A stretch of DNA of 45,193 nucleotides from CALAED01 sp937891035 (GTDB lineage Bacteria; Actinomycetota; Actinomycetes; Streptosporangiales; Streptosporangiaceae): the NCBI GenBank assembly GCA_035642125.1, contig DASQSZ010000069.1:1-45193 (forward strand). The letters run 5' to 3'. The position numbers and the translations under genes were made by a program. The notes under the pieces are model-generated. The model saw only the letters and a list, made by a program, of their open reading frames with translations, was not told the DNA's origin and ran no database searches. Position 1 is the stretch's first letter. Each line of letters starts with the position of its first letter. Below are positions 7,930-19,370 of this stretch, piece by piece.

Positions 7930-8214
7930 GCCGAGGCAGCTGAGTGACCTCGTCCGGCTAAAGCGGCGGTCCTCCGCATCGGGAGCGACATGCGAGCGGG
8001 CGCGGTCATTCAGCACGGCCTCAGCAGGTGTCCCAGCTCCGTGACCGCGCCGTGGCGCCGGGACGGAGTCGGGCTCGGGCTCGAGTCGGGTACGGGCCGG
8101 TCGTGCCGGTGTACCCCTCGGCGGCGCGACGTCCCGTGCACCTCTCACCCGACCCGACCTCGGCTTCCCTACCCGATCAACAAATCACCCAGTCCGAAAT
8201 GAGGGAGTTCCTCA

Positions 8215-9621
8215 ATGCGAACAAAGATCATCGGCTCCGCACGGGCCGCCATGCTCACCGCGGGCTTCGTCGCCCTGGGCGCGGGCGCGGCCTTGCCCGC
8301 CGGCGCCTACGCCGACACCAGCGGCACCCAAAGCGTGCTGGGCGGCAACCAGGTCAGCGTTCCGGTCAACGCGCCGATCAACGCCTGCGGCAACTCGATC
8401 GCGCTGGTCGGGACGGCCGGCAGCTCCTGTGAGGGCGGCGCGACCGCCCAGGGCGGCAGCGGCGCCGGCAGCGGGCGCACCTCCGGTACGCACAGCGTCG
8501 GCGGCGGCAACCAAGTCACCGCGCCGATCAAGGCCCCGGTGAACGTGTGCGGCAACGCAGTCGCCGTCTTGGGCTCCTCGGCGGCCGGCTGTGAAGGCAA
8601 GGCGAAGGCCAGGTCGGGCGGCTCCGGGAGTGGCGGCGCCGGGCGTACCTCCGGCCAGAGCTCGGTGCTGGGCGGCAACCAGGCGAAGGTGCCGGTTAGC
8701 GCACCGGTGACCGTCTGCGGCAACTCCGCCGCCGCCTTCGGCGACGCGGTTGCGGGGTGCGAAGGCGGCGCCAAGGCCACGGGCGGTGGCGGCGCGGGCG
8801 GCGGCGCCGGGCGTACCTCCGGCCGGAACTCGGTGCTGGGCGGCAACCAGGCGAAGGTGCCGGCCAACGTGCCGGTGAACGTCTGCGGGAACGCCGTCGG
8901 CAACGCGGCCGCGAGCTGCGAAGGCGGCGCCAAGGCCGGCTCCGGCGGGTCGAGCGGGCCCGGCCGGACATCCGGCCGGAGCAGCGTGGGCGGCGGCAAC
9001 CAGGCGCACGTCCCCGCCAACGTGCCGGTGAACGTCTGCGGCAACGCGGCCGGCGTCGTCGGCGATGCCGTTGCGGGCTGCAAGGGCGGAAGCGGCGGCG
9101 GCAACGGCGGCGGCCACGAAGACGGCGACGGCGGCTACGGCCATGGTGGCGACGGCTACGGGTCCTACGGATCGCATACCCCGCTGACCGGCGTTGGCGC
9201 CGGCGACGCGGCCACGCCGAAGCTGCCCGCCGTGCCCGGCGGCACCGCGGTCCAGCCGGTGTCCCCCGCCGGGGCCATGCCGGTCTTGCCCGAGCTTCCG
9301 GCCGAGCAGTCGGTCGGATCGTCGCCCCGTACGGACACGACCACGGCCGCGGCTCCCGCGTCGTCCCACCTGTCGGAGCCGGGGACCGGGCTTCCGGGCG
9401 AGGTGCGGCACGGACTCAAGGACCCCTCGGTCGGCGCGGAGCCGGCGAACCTGCCCATCGGGCAGGACGAGCCGCACACCATGCGCCCTGCGGCCGCCGG
9501 CACGCCGCTGTCCAGCGGGATGACCGACGACTCGCTCTACATTCTGGCCCTCGGGGCGCTGCTGGCCGGCGCCTCGGCGGTCATCGGGATCACCCGCCGC
9601 GTCCGGTTCACCCGGCGCTAA
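8215..9621 (+). CDS. chaplin-family cell-surface protein with five chaplin-like domains
   Basis: 468 residues, ATG 8215 after GAGGGAG. A Sec signal peptide (cleavage near AYA-DTSG, residue 33) is followed by five tandem chaplin-like units at about residues 40-73, 94-127, 150-183, 206-236 and 258-290. Each carries a GGNQ...P(V/I)..(V/A)CGN core and two cysteines (C58/72, 112/126, 168/182, 224/235, 274/289), separated by Gly/Ser-rich linkers with a repeated GRTSG. A Gly/His/Tyr stretch and a Pro/Ala stalk follow, then a C-terminal membrane helix (LYILALGALLAGASAVIGI) and a basic tail, without a clear LPXTG sortase motif. Chaplins are amyloid-forming hydrophobins that coat aerial hyphae. Streptomyces long chaplins have two domains, so five is unusual. 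Confidence 0.85.
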   Translation: MRTKIIGSARAAMLTAGFVALGAGAALPAGAYADTSGTQSVLGGNQVSVPVNAPINACGNSIALVGTAGSSCEGGATAQGGSGAGSGRTSGTHSVGGGNQVTAPIKAPVNVCGNAVAVLGSSAAGCEGKAKARSGGSGSGGAGRTSGQSSVLGGNQAKVPVSAPVTVCGNSAAAFGDAVAGCEGGAKATGGGGAGGGAGRTSGRNSVLGGNQAKVPANVPVNVCGNAVGNAAASCEGGAKAGSGGSSGPGRTSGRSSVGGGNQAHVPANVPVNVCGNAAGVVGDAVAGCKGGSGGGNGGGHEDGDGGYGHGGDGYGSYGSHTPLTGVGAGDAATPKLPAVPGGTAVQPVSPAGAMPVLPELPAEQSVGSSPRTDTTTAAAPASSHLSEPGTGLPGEVRHGLKDPSVGAEPANLPIGQDEPHTMRPAAAGTPLSSGMTDDSLYILALGALLAGASAVIGITRRVRFTRR

Positions 9622-9713
9622 TCTCTTCGGCCGCGTCAAGCCGATCAGGAACCGCTTCGGACGTACAAAAGTACAAATAAGGTACAAGTAGTATTAGATC
9701 CGTAGAGCGGAGT

Positions 9714-9754
9714 GTTTTGCCCGTCTCGGGTGGTGGCCCCGGGACGGGCAAAAC
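9714..9754 (+). terminator. strong hairpin after the chaplin gene
   Basis: GTTTTGCCCGTCTCGGG (9714-9730) pairs with CCCGGGACGGGCAAAAC (9738-9754) over 17 positions with one G-T pair and a seven-base loop. It lies 92 bases after the chaplin stop. There is no extended T-tract after it, which is common for actinobacterial terminators. Three GTACAA copies (9663, 9671, 9682) lie just before it. Confidence 0.6.
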
Positions 9755-9899
9755 CATGTCTGGACATGTTTCGGTCCGTATCTCGCATCCCAATGGCCAC
9801 CAGACGCCTCTGAAGTCACCTATGATGACTCGGCGTCCGAGCGGATGTGCGCAATGTCACTCCCAGGAATGCCCGGGGGGAGGTCACGGGCATAATCCC

Positions 9900-10112
9900 T
9901 CAGAAGGTTCGCCGCTGCCGGATAATCCTTCGGCGAAGCCTGATATGGCGGCGTCCGTCGGGGTACAGGCGCAACCGGTCGAGCTCCCAGCCACCGAGCT
10001 CGGCATGCTCGGTCAGCAACTGCCGGGCGGCATCCCTCGTGGTGCCGCGCGGCAATCGGAGGACGAGGTAGGTGTACTCGGCCATTACCGCCATTATGTC
10101 GAGACGTGTCAT
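9900..10112 (-). CDS. DUF5703-family small protein
   Basis: 70 residues on the minus strand. The core AEYTYLVLRLPRGTTRDAAR, then LLTEHAELGGWELDRLRLY and a basic tail RRRIIRQRR, matches the actinobacterial DUF5703 family, usually 60-70 residues. The function is unknown. The ATG at 10112 has GGTGG in front; a start at 10085 (MAEYTY) would give 61 residues. It is convergent with the chaplin terminator and divergent from topA. The frame stays open upstream to 10472, but that extension is Arg/Pro-rich and looks non-coding. Confidence 0.75.
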   Translation of the reverse strand: MTRLDIMAVMAEYTYLVLRLPRGTTRDAARQLLTEHAELGGWELDRLRLYPDGRRHIRLRRRIIRQRRTF

Positions 10113-10429
10113 CCTCTCCACCGGGATCCGGACGGATCCACCGGAGCGACCCGCCGGAACGACCGGAACGAGACGAACGTCCTTCGGCGTTGAGAGAGGT
10201 CGGGGGTTAAGCGTAGTGTCTCCCGCCGCGGCGGGACATCGGCCCCGCGGGGGGATGACGGCACGAGACGGCACGAGACGGACGTACGAAACGACACATG
10301 AAACGCGGTACCTGAGCAACGCCCGAGGACCACCCGGGACTCGCTGAGGAGCACCCGGCAGCAACGAGCAGCACCCGGCACCATCCAGCGATACCGACGA
10401 AAAGTACGAGACAGCGAGGTTGGAGCACC
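10113..10429. other. intergenic region between the DUF5703 gene and topA
   Basis: This 317-base stretch must hold the divergent promoters of the DUF5703 gene and topA. A short direct repeat (GCACGAGACG twice in tandem near 10261-10280) and several CGGAACGA/CGAGACGA variants are visible. I see no convincing gene, hairpin or canonical -35/-10 pair. Confidence 0.4.
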
Positions 10430-13228
<2,799 letters not shown>

Positions 13229-13358
13229 CGACCCCTGCGTCCGGGGCCGTGCCGGCCGCTCGCTCGGGCTCGCATTCCGTTACCGAGCTGAGTCTCGTTC
13301 GTGGCTCAACTCACGCGCCTGACCCACTTGTGCGGTGTCGCGCCGATACGCTGACAGA

Positions 13359-15407
13359 ATGACCAGAACGGGCACCGCCGCGGACTCGCGCGGCGTGTTG
13401 TCGATCAAGCCGTTTCGCCGGCTGTGGATCGCATTGTCGCTGTCCAGCCTGGGGGACTGGCTGAGCATCCTCGCCCTGACGGCGTTGGCCAGAGCGCTCG
13501 CCGACGGGTCGAACTACCAAGCGGAAAGCTATGCGATCGGCGGCGTGCTGGTCGTCAAGCTGCTGCCCGCGGTCGTCCTCGGCCCGCTGGCCGGTGCGGT
13601 GGCCGACCGGTTCGACCGGCGGCGCACGATGGTATTCGCCGACATCCTGCGGTTCGGGTTGTTCCTGTCGATCCCGCTTGTGGGCCGGCTCGACTGGCTG
13701 CTGGTCGCGACGTTCCTGGTCGAATGCGTCACGCTGTTCTGGATCCCGGCCAAGGAGGCCACGGTCCCGAACCTGGTGCCCAAGGATCGGCTCGAACGGG
13801 CCAACCAACTGAGCCTGCTCACCACGTACGGCTCAGCGCCCGTCGCGGCCGGGCTGTTCTCCGCGGTCTCGCTGGTCGCCGGGGCGGTCATCACGGGGGC
13901 GCAAGAGCAGGCCAATGTCGCCCTGTACTTCAACGCCGCGACCTTTCTGATCTCCGCGATCACGATCTTCACTTTGCGAGAGATCCCGGCACGCGACCGC
14001 GGCCAGCGCATCTCCGTGCCGTCGATCCCCAAGCAGATCATCGAGGGCTGGCGGTTCGTGGGCTCGACGCCCGTGGTGCGCGGCCTGGTCATCGGCATCA
14101 TCGGGGCGTTCGCCGCCGGCGGCGTGGTGATCGGCGTGGCCCGGGTGTACGTCGACGCGCTGCGGGGCGGCGACGCCGGGTACGGCGTCGTGTTCGGCGC
14201 GGTCTTCCTCGGCATGGCCTTTGGCATGTTCCTCGGGCCGCGGATGTTGCGCGACTTCAGCCGGCGGCGACTGTTCGGCCTCTCGATCGTCGGCGCCGGA
14301 CTGGCCCTCGTGCTGGTCTCCGTGATCCACAACCTGGTGATCGTCGTCTTCCTCACCGCACTGCTGGGCGGCGGCGCCGGGGTCGCGTGGATCACCGGTT
14401 ATACCCTCGTCGGGCTGGAGGTCGACGACGAGCTGCGCGGCCGTACGTTCGCGTTCCTGCAGTCGCTGGTACGGGTGGTGCTGCTGCTCGTGCTGGTCGC
14501 GGCGCCGCTCGTGTCCGGCGTGATCGGCGCGCACCAGATCGACCTGCCGGGCGACACCGTCTACCGCGTCGACGGCACCAACGCCGTACTGCTGATCGCG
14601 GCGGCGATCGCGATGCTGGTCGGGCTGATCGCCTACCGGCAGATGGACGACCGGCGCGGCATCCCGCTCGGCCGCGACCTGCTCGGCGCGCTCAGCGGTG
14701 TGCCGTACACCCCGCCAGAGCCGAGCGTGACCGGCCGCGGCATGCTGATCGCCGTCGAGGGCGGCGAGGGGTCGGGCAAAACCACTCAGGCTCGGCTGCT
14801 GGCGATCTGGCTGCGCGACCAGGGATACGACGTGGTGAACACGCACGAGCCCGGGTCCACCAAGATCGGCATGCGGCTGCGCGCGATCTTGCTCGATAAG
14901 GAGAGCACCGGCCTGTCGGCGCGGGCCGAGACGCTGCTGTACGCGGCGGACCGGGCCGAGCACGTGTCCGCCGTGATCCAGCCGGCGTTGCGGCGCGGCG
15001 CCATCGTCATCACCGACCGCTTCGTCGACTCGTCGCTGGCGTATCAGGGCTTCGGTCGTACGCTGCCGACCGAGGAGATCGCCAAGGTCAACGCGTGGGC
15101 CACCGGCGGCCTGGTGCCCGACCTCACCATCGTCCTCGACGTGCCGGCCTCCGTGGGGCTCGGCCGATTCGCCTCCCCGGCCGATCGCCTGGAGTCCGAG
15201 CCGCCGGAGTTCCACGAGCGCGTGCGCCGCGGCTTCCGCGCGCTCGCCGAGGCCGAGCCGCACCGCTACCTGGTCGTCGACGGCAGCCAGCCCCAGGGCG
15301 TGATCACCCGGCAGCTCCAGGACCGGATCAGGGAGATCCTGCCCGACCCGATCCCGGCCGCCTCCGAGGACATCACCAGCACGTTCCCGGCCATCACGGA
15401 CGCCTGA
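13359..15407 (+). CDS. tmk: MFS-type membrane protein fused to thymidylate kinase (dTMP kinase)
   Basis: 682 residues from ATG 13359. Residues ~10-435 form a major-facilitator-like membrane domain with about ten to twelve helices, including the A-motif-like loop AGAVADRFDRRRTM. A short linker leads to a complete thymidylate kinase: P-loop EGGEGSGKTTQAR (around residue 467), dTMP-binding EPGSTKIG (usually EPGGT), the DRFVDSSLAYQG motif, and LDVPASVGLGR. The kinase phosphorylates dTMP to dTDP for DNA synthesis. Such fusions are known in actinomycetes; the cargo of the transporter half is unknown. A GTG at 13335 would add eight residues. holB follows after 28 bases, as expected for a replication operon. 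Confidence 0.92.
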   Translation: MTRTGTAADSRGVLSIKPFRRLWIALSLSSLGDWLSILALTALARALADGSNYQAESYAIGGVLVVKLLPAVVLGPLAGAVADRFDRRRTMVFADILRFGLFLSIPLVGRLDWLLVATFLVECVTLFWIPAKEATVPNLVPKDRLERANQLSLLTTYGSAPVAAGLFSAVSLVAGAVITGAQEQANVALYFNAATFLISAITIFTLREIPARDRGQRISVPSIPKQIIEGWRFVGSTPVVRGLVIGIIGAFAAGGVVIGVARVYVDALRGGDAGYGVVFGAVFLGMAFGMFLGPRMLRDFSRRRLFGLSIVGAGLALVLVSVIHNLVIVVFLTALLGGGAGVAWITGYTLVGLEVDDELRGRTFAFLQSLVRVVLLLVLVAAPLVSGVIGAHQIDLPGDTVYRVDGTNAVLLIAAAIAMLVGLIAYRQMDDRRGIPLGRDLLGALSGVPYTPPEPSVTGRGMLIAVEGGEGSGKTTQARLLAIWLRDQGYDVVNTHEPGSTKIGMRLRAILLDKESTGLSARAETLLYAADRAEHVSAVIQPALRRGAIVITDRFVDSSLAYQGFGRTLPTEEIAKVNAWATGGLVPDLTIVLDVPASVGLGRFASPADRLESEPPEFHERVRRGFRALAEAEPHRYLVVDGSQPQGVITRQLQDRIREILPDPIPAASEDITSTFPAITDA

Positions 15408-15435
15408 CCCGCCAGTCTGCCCTAGCATGCACGGC

Positions 15436-16704
15436 ATGACTGTGTTCGACGACCTCGTAGGGCAAGAGCCGGTCGTCGCGCAGTTGCGGAGCGCGGCCAA
15501 GGCCGCCCGCTTGGCGCTCGCCGCCATCGGCGGCGCGGCCGGTGCCGGCACCGGCCGCCCAAGCGGCCCAGGCGGCCCAAGCGGCCCAGGCGGCTGGGAC
15601 GAGCGCGGTGGCGGCATGACACACGCATGGCTGTTCACCGGGCCGCCGGGCTCGGGGCGGTCGGTCGCCGCCCGCGCCTTCGCCGCGGCGCTCGAGTGCC
15701 GTGAGCCCGAGCCGGGGTGCGGGCACTGCGCCGACTGCCACACCGCGCTGCAGGGCACCCACGCGGACATCGAGGTGGTCCGCCCCGCCGGCCTGTCGTA
15801 CAGCGTCCGTGAGACAAGAGAGCTGGTGCTGCGGGCCGCGACGTCGCCCAGCGGCGGCCGCTGGCGCATCGTGCTGTTCGAGGACGCCGACCGAGCCACG
15901 GAGCAGGCGGCCAACGCGCTGCTCAAGGCGGTCGAAGAGCCGGCGGCCCGTACTGTCTGGCTGCTGTGCGCGCCGTCGCCCGACGACTTGCCGGTGACGA
16001 TCAGATCCAGGTGCCGGCTGGTGACGCTGCGGACGCCGCCGGCGGACGCGGTCGCGGACGTCTTGGTCCGCCGCGACGGCATCGATCCCGACCTGGCCGC
16101 GACGGCGTCGCGCGCCGCGCAGGGCCACATCGGCCGGGCCCGCCGGCTGGCCACCGACCCGGAGGCCAGGCGCCGGCGCGGGGACGTCCTCGGCGTACCG
16201 GGCCGCCTGGACGGCCTCGGGCCGAGCATCGAAGCGGCGGCCGCTCTGGTGGCGGCGGCCGAGGCCGAGGCCAAGGCCACGACGGAAGAGCTCAACGAGG
16301 GCGAGACCGCCGAGCTGCGGCAGGCCCTTGGCGAGAACGCCAAAGGCCGGATGCCGCGCGGCACGGCCGGCGCCCTCAAGGACCTGGAGGACCGGCAGAA
16401 GTCCCGGGCCACCCGGGTCAAGCGCGACGCGCTGGACCGGGCACTGCTTGACCTGGCCTCTTACTACCGAGACGTGCTGGCCGTGCAGTTCGGTGCGGCC
16501 GTCGACCTGGTCAACGCCGAACGCGGCCCTGAGCTGCGCGCGAAGGCGGCCGCCGCGACTCCCGAGGAGACGCTGCGCAGGCTCGAGGCGATCATGCTGT
16601 GCCGGGAACGGCTCGAAGCCAACGTTAACCCGCTGCTCGCCGTCGAAGCGATGGCGCTCGGCCTATGGTCCGCCCCGGCGGCCACCCCGCGCCGCCCCCG
16701 CTGA
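15436..16704 (+). CDS. holB: DNA polymerase III subunit delta' (clamp-loader)
   Basis: 422 residues starting MTVFDDLVGQEPVV; an ATG three codons earlier is also possible. It has an AAA+ fold with a degenerate Walker A, FTGPPGSGRSVAARAF (Arg for Lys, usual for non-ATPase delta'), a zinc module (Cys pattern around PGCGHCADCH), the LLKAVEEPAA helix, and the TIRSRCR arginine-finger segment. It is part of the clamp loader that opens the beta clamp. An insert rich in Gly-Pro (GTGRPSGPGGPSGPGG) sits between the first helix and the P-loop, so the N-terminal loop is longer than usual. A long helical C-terminal region follows. It is probably co-transcribed with tmk. Confidence 0.93.
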   Translation: MTVFDDLVGQEPVVAQLRSAAKAARLALAAIGGAAGAGTGRPSGPGGPSGPGGWDERGGGMTHAWLFTGPPGSGRSVAARAFAAALECREPEPGCGHCADCHTALQGTHADIEVVRPAGLSYSVRETRELVLRAATSPSGGRWRIVLFEDADRATEQAANALLKAVEEPAARTVWLLCAPSPDDLPVTIRSRCRLVTLRTPPADAVADVLVRRDGIDPDLAATASRAAQGHIGRARRLATDPEARRRRGDVLGVPGRLDGLGPSIEAAAALVAAAEAEAKATTEELNEGETAELRQALGENAKGRMPRGTAGALKDLEDRQKSRATRVKRDALDRALLDLASYYRDVLAVQFGAAVDLVNAERGPELRAKAAAATPEETLRRLEAIMLCRERLEANVNPLLAVEAMALGLWSAPAATPRRPR

Positions 16705-16744
16705 CCCGCCCCGCCACCGGCCGCTGACCCGCCCCGCCACCGGC
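16699..16744. repeat. perfect 23-bp tandem duplication at the end of holB
   Basis: The unit at 16699-16721, which includes the holB TGA stop, is repeated exactly at 16722-16744. It looks like a recent slippage duplication. The copy adds a second, non-coding TGA and has no evident function. Confidence 0.8.
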
Positions 16745-17043
16745 GCTCCCTCCGCCGGCGGGCGGCGTCCTCGGGGATACGCGCTAAGCTCTGCCCCGTT
16801 TAACCCGGCCACCGCCCATCGTGGGAGCGTTCTCGCTGGTAGGGCCGCCCTCGGCGATCCGACTCGCATATTACGGGCGGTGCCGATTCCGGACGACTAG
16901 GCCTCTTTCGGCCATCCAGTTAACAAGAAGTGCCCCACTTTGTTACATCTCAACGCGTGACTCTCGGCGACTGCTGGTCTAACGTCGGCTCGCTGAGCCC
17001 AAGAACCTTGGGGTCCCTATCCCCTCTCACCAGGAGGTGCGCA
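16745..17043. other. intergenic region before the secreted subtilase
   Basis: Roughly 300 bases without a credible gene. A GC-rich inverted segment (CGCCGG/CCGGCG near 16750-16762) may end the holB transcript. The more AT-rich stretch around 16918-16950 (GTTAACAAG... TTTGTTACATC) is the likeliest promoter zone for the protease. The strong ribosome site AGGAGG lies at about 17033-17038. Confidence 0.4.
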
Positions 17044-18783
17044 GTGCGGCGTACCGCGCTCATCGCCGCCTGCGCCGTCGTCACGACGGCGCTCGCGATC
17101 CCCGCGTACGCGGGGCCCAGCAAGGCCCGGCCGGCCGCGGCCGCCGGGCAGGAGAAGGAGTACGTCGTCCTCTACGAGGAAGGCGTCTCCCTCGATCGGG
17201 CCCGCGCCGCGGTCAAGTCCGCCGGAGGCACCATCGTCAAGGAGAACACCGCCGTCGGCGTGGCCACCGTCCGGAGCACGAACGGCGGTTTCATGGCCGA
17301 GGCCGGTCAGCAATCGGCGCTCGAGGGGGTCGCGCGCAACAGGGTCGTCGGGAGGGCGCCCAAGACGACGCCCGCCGCCGGTGTGTCCAAGGGCCAAGAC
17401 ATCGAAAAGGCGGGCACCGACGGACGCGGTGCCGCCGCATTGTCCAAGGGCTCGGGCGGCGGTACGGCCGCCGAGCCGCTCGCCGGGCTGCAGTGGGACA
17501 TGGATCAAATCCACGCCACCGCGAGGGGCTCCCACCGCGTAGAGCCGGGCGACAGGCGGGTGCTCGTCGGCGTGATCGACACGGGCATCGACGGCTCGCA
17601 CCCGGACATCGCCCCGAACTTCAGTCGTGCGCTCAGCCGTAACTTCACCACCGATATCCCGGTGGACGCCAACGGCAACGAGGTCGACGGGCCGTGCGAG
17701 GTACCGTCCTGTGTCGACCCCGCCGATGTGGACGAAAACGAGCACGGCACCCACGTCGCCTCAACCGTCGCCTCGCCGCTCAACGGCCTCGGTGTGGCCG
17801 GCGTGGCGCCCAAGGTGACGCTGGTGAACGTCCGCGCCGGCCAGGACTCCGGCTTCTTCTTCCTGCAGCCGGTGGTGGACTCGCTCACGTACGCGGGTGA
17901 CGTCGGGATCGACGTCGTCAACATGAGCTTCTTCACCGACCCGTGGCTGTTCAACTGCCCGGACAACCCCGCCGACTCACCTGCCGACCAGGCGGAGCAG
18001 CGGACGATCATCGCCGCGCACGAGCGGGCGCTGGCGTACGCGCACCGGCACGGCGTGACGCTGGTCGCGGCCGCCGGCAACGAGGCCGGGGACTACACGA
18101 AGACCTTCATCGACACCATCAGCCCCGACTTCGCGGACACGCCAGGCGAGGAGCCCCGCGAGCGGACGATCCCGCCGAGCTGCGTCTCCGAGCCGGCCGA
18201 GGGCGGCAACGTCGTCTCCGTCGCGGCGCTCGGGATCAGCACCCGCAAGTCGTTCTTCTCCAGCTTCGGGAACGGCTACATCGACGTGTCCGCGCCCGGC
18301 GGCGACACCTTCGACACCCCCGACAACAAGCGCGACGTGACGCGGGCCGTCCTGGCCGCCTACCCGGAGGCGATCGCGCGGGCGCGGGGCCAGCTCAACC
18401 CCGACGGCACCCCGAACGTGCCGAACGTGGTGCGCAGCTGCAAGGCCTCGGTCTGCGGCTACTACCAGTACTTGCAGGGCACCTCGATGGCCTCGCCGCA
18501 CGCGGCCGGCGTCGCGGCGCTCATCGTCAGCAAGTTCGGCCACCGAGACCGGGCGAACGGCGGACTGACGCTCGACGCCGACGTCACCGGGTCGGTCCTG
18601 CGGCGGACGGCCACCGAGCACGCCTGCCCGACGCCGCGCGACTTCACCTACACGCGGCTGATCCAGCAGCCGGACGGCAGCTTCCAGACCGTGACCGACA
18701 CCCACACCTGTGAGGGCCCCAAGAGCCGGAACGGGTTCTACGGTGCCGGCATCGTCGACGCTCTGAACGCTGTGACGAGGTAG
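17044..18783 (+). CDS. secreted subtilisin-like serine protease (S8) with I9 propeptide
   Basis: 579 residues from GTG 17044, preceded by AGGAGG. A signal peptide (TALIAACAVVTTALAIPAYA) leads to an inhibitor-I9 propeptide (KEYVVLYEEGVSLDRARAAV) that would act as chaperone and inhibitor. The S8 domain has the full triad: Asp179 in GVIDTGIDGSHPD, His237 in EHGTHVAST, and Ser481 in QGTSMASPHAAGV. The oxyanion Asn is in AAAGNEAGD. Cysteines in the catalytic domain suggest disulfides. It acts outside the cell after autoprocessing. An upstream in-frame start at 16930 would hide the signal peptide and was rejected. A perfect terminator follows. Confidence 0.93.
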   Translation: MRRTALIAACAVVTTALAIPAYAGPSKARPAAAAGQEKEYVVLYEEGVSLDRARAAVKSAGGTIVKENTAVGVATVRSTNGGFMAEAGQQSALEGVARNRVVGRAPKTTPAAGVSKGQDIEKAGTDGRGAAALSKGSGGGTAAEPLAGLQWDMDQIHATARGSHRVEPGDRRVLVGVIDTGIDGSHPDIAPNFSRALSRNFTTDIPVDANGNEVDGPCEVPSCVDPADVDENEHGTHVASTVASPLNGLGVAGVAPKVTLVNVRAGQDSGFFFLQPVVDSLTYAGDVGIDVVNMSFFTDPWLFNCPDNPADSPADQAEQRTIIAAHERALAYAHRHGVTLVAAAGNEAGDYTKTFIDTISPDFADTPGEEPRERTIPPSCVSEPAEGGNVVSVAALGISTRKSFFSSFGNGYIDVSAPGGDTFDTPDNKRDVTRAVLAAYPEAIARARGQLNPDGTPNVPNVVRSCKASVCGYYQYLQGTSMASPHAAGVAALIVSKFGHRDRANGGLTLDADVTGSVLRRTATEHACPTPRDFTYTRLIQQPDGSFQTVTDTHTCEGPKSRNGFYGAGIVDALNAVTR

Positions 18784-18800
18784 ACCAGGCACTGAAGCGG

Positions 18801-18830
18801 CGGCCCCCATCCCCGACCGGATGGGGGCCG
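18801..18830 (+). terminator. rho-independent-type hairpin after the subtilase gene
   Basis: CGGCCCCCATCC (18801-18812) and GGATGGGGGCCG (18819-18830) form a perfect 12-bp stem with a six-base loop, 17 bases after the protease stop. No T-tract follows. Confidence 0.8.
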
Positions 18831-18869
18831 TCGCATGCCCGCCGCCGACGCCTGGCCGGCTCGGGCAAG

Positions 18870-19370
18870 ATGGATCACATGCCGTACCGGGTCACGTTCG
18901 TCTGCACGGGAAACATCTGCCGCTCGCCGATGGCCGAGACGATCCTTCGCGCGCACGCCGCCGAGCAGGATCTCGACATCGAGGTGGACAGCTCCGGGCT
19001 CGGCCCATGGCACGTGGGCGAGCCGGCCGACGAGCGGACCGTGGCGACGCTGCGCCAAGCGGGGTTCCGGTCCGCGCACATCGCCCGGCAGTTCGAGCCC
19101 GGGTGGTTCGACCGGTACGACCTGATCGTCGCGCTGGACGCCGGGCATCTGGCGGGGCTGCGGCGGATGGCCCCGGACGGCGCTGCGGCGGCCAAGGTCC
19201 GGCTGCTGCGCGAGTTCGACCCGGCGGCCGGGGCGGGCGACGACGATCTCGACGTGCCCGATCCGTACTACGGCGGCGCCGACGGCTTCGCCGAGGTCCT
19301 CGAGATCATCGAGGCCGCCATGCCCGGCCTGCTCGACGAGGTGCGCGCCGGCCTCAAGGACCGTACGTGA
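18870..19370 (+). CDS. low-molecular-weight protein tyrosine phosphatase family (possible ribulosamine-phosphate phosphatase)
   Basis: 166 residues. The signature CX5RS P-loop is at the N-terminus (VCTGNICRSPMAE; Cys12, Arg18) and the general-acid Asp is in VPDPYYGG near residue 130, so the site is complete. An alternative start is MPYRV at 18879. The stop overlaps the start of the fructosamine-kinase-family gene (GTGA), so the two are translationally coupled. Published work on bacterial fructosamine-3-kinase homologues noted this gene pairing and linked LMW phosphatases to dephosphorylation of ribulosamine phosphates, so a deglycation role is as likely as protein-tyrosine signalling. Confidence 0.9.
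   Translation: MDHMPYRVTFVCTGNICRSPMAETILRAHAAEQDLDIEVDSSGLGPWHVGEPADERTVATLRQAGFRSAHIARQFEPGWFDRYDLIVALDAGHLAGLRRMAPDGAAAAKVRLLREFDPAAGAGDDDLDVPDPYYGGADGFAEVLEIIEAAMPGLLDEVRAGLKDRT

Noticed and set aside
8212..9687. 491-codon minus-strand frame opposite the chaplin
   Set aside because: Ala/Gly/Arg/Val-rich antisense of a repetitive gene. The plus frame has the signal peptide, repeats and ribosome site.
9722..9755. Hairpin considered as part of a CRISPR-like or attachment repeat
   Set aside because: It occurs once only, with no spacer-repeat periodicity; no CRISPR array or cas gene was seen in the window.
13833..16421. 862-codon open frame on the minus strand
   Set aside because: Antisense to tmk and holB, with His/Asp/Arg-rich low-complexity sequence and no motif; a codon-bias shadow.
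16930..17043. Longer start for the subtilase at 16930
   Set aside because: It would bury the signal peptide 38 residues inside the protein; GTG 17044 has AGGAGG at correct spacing.
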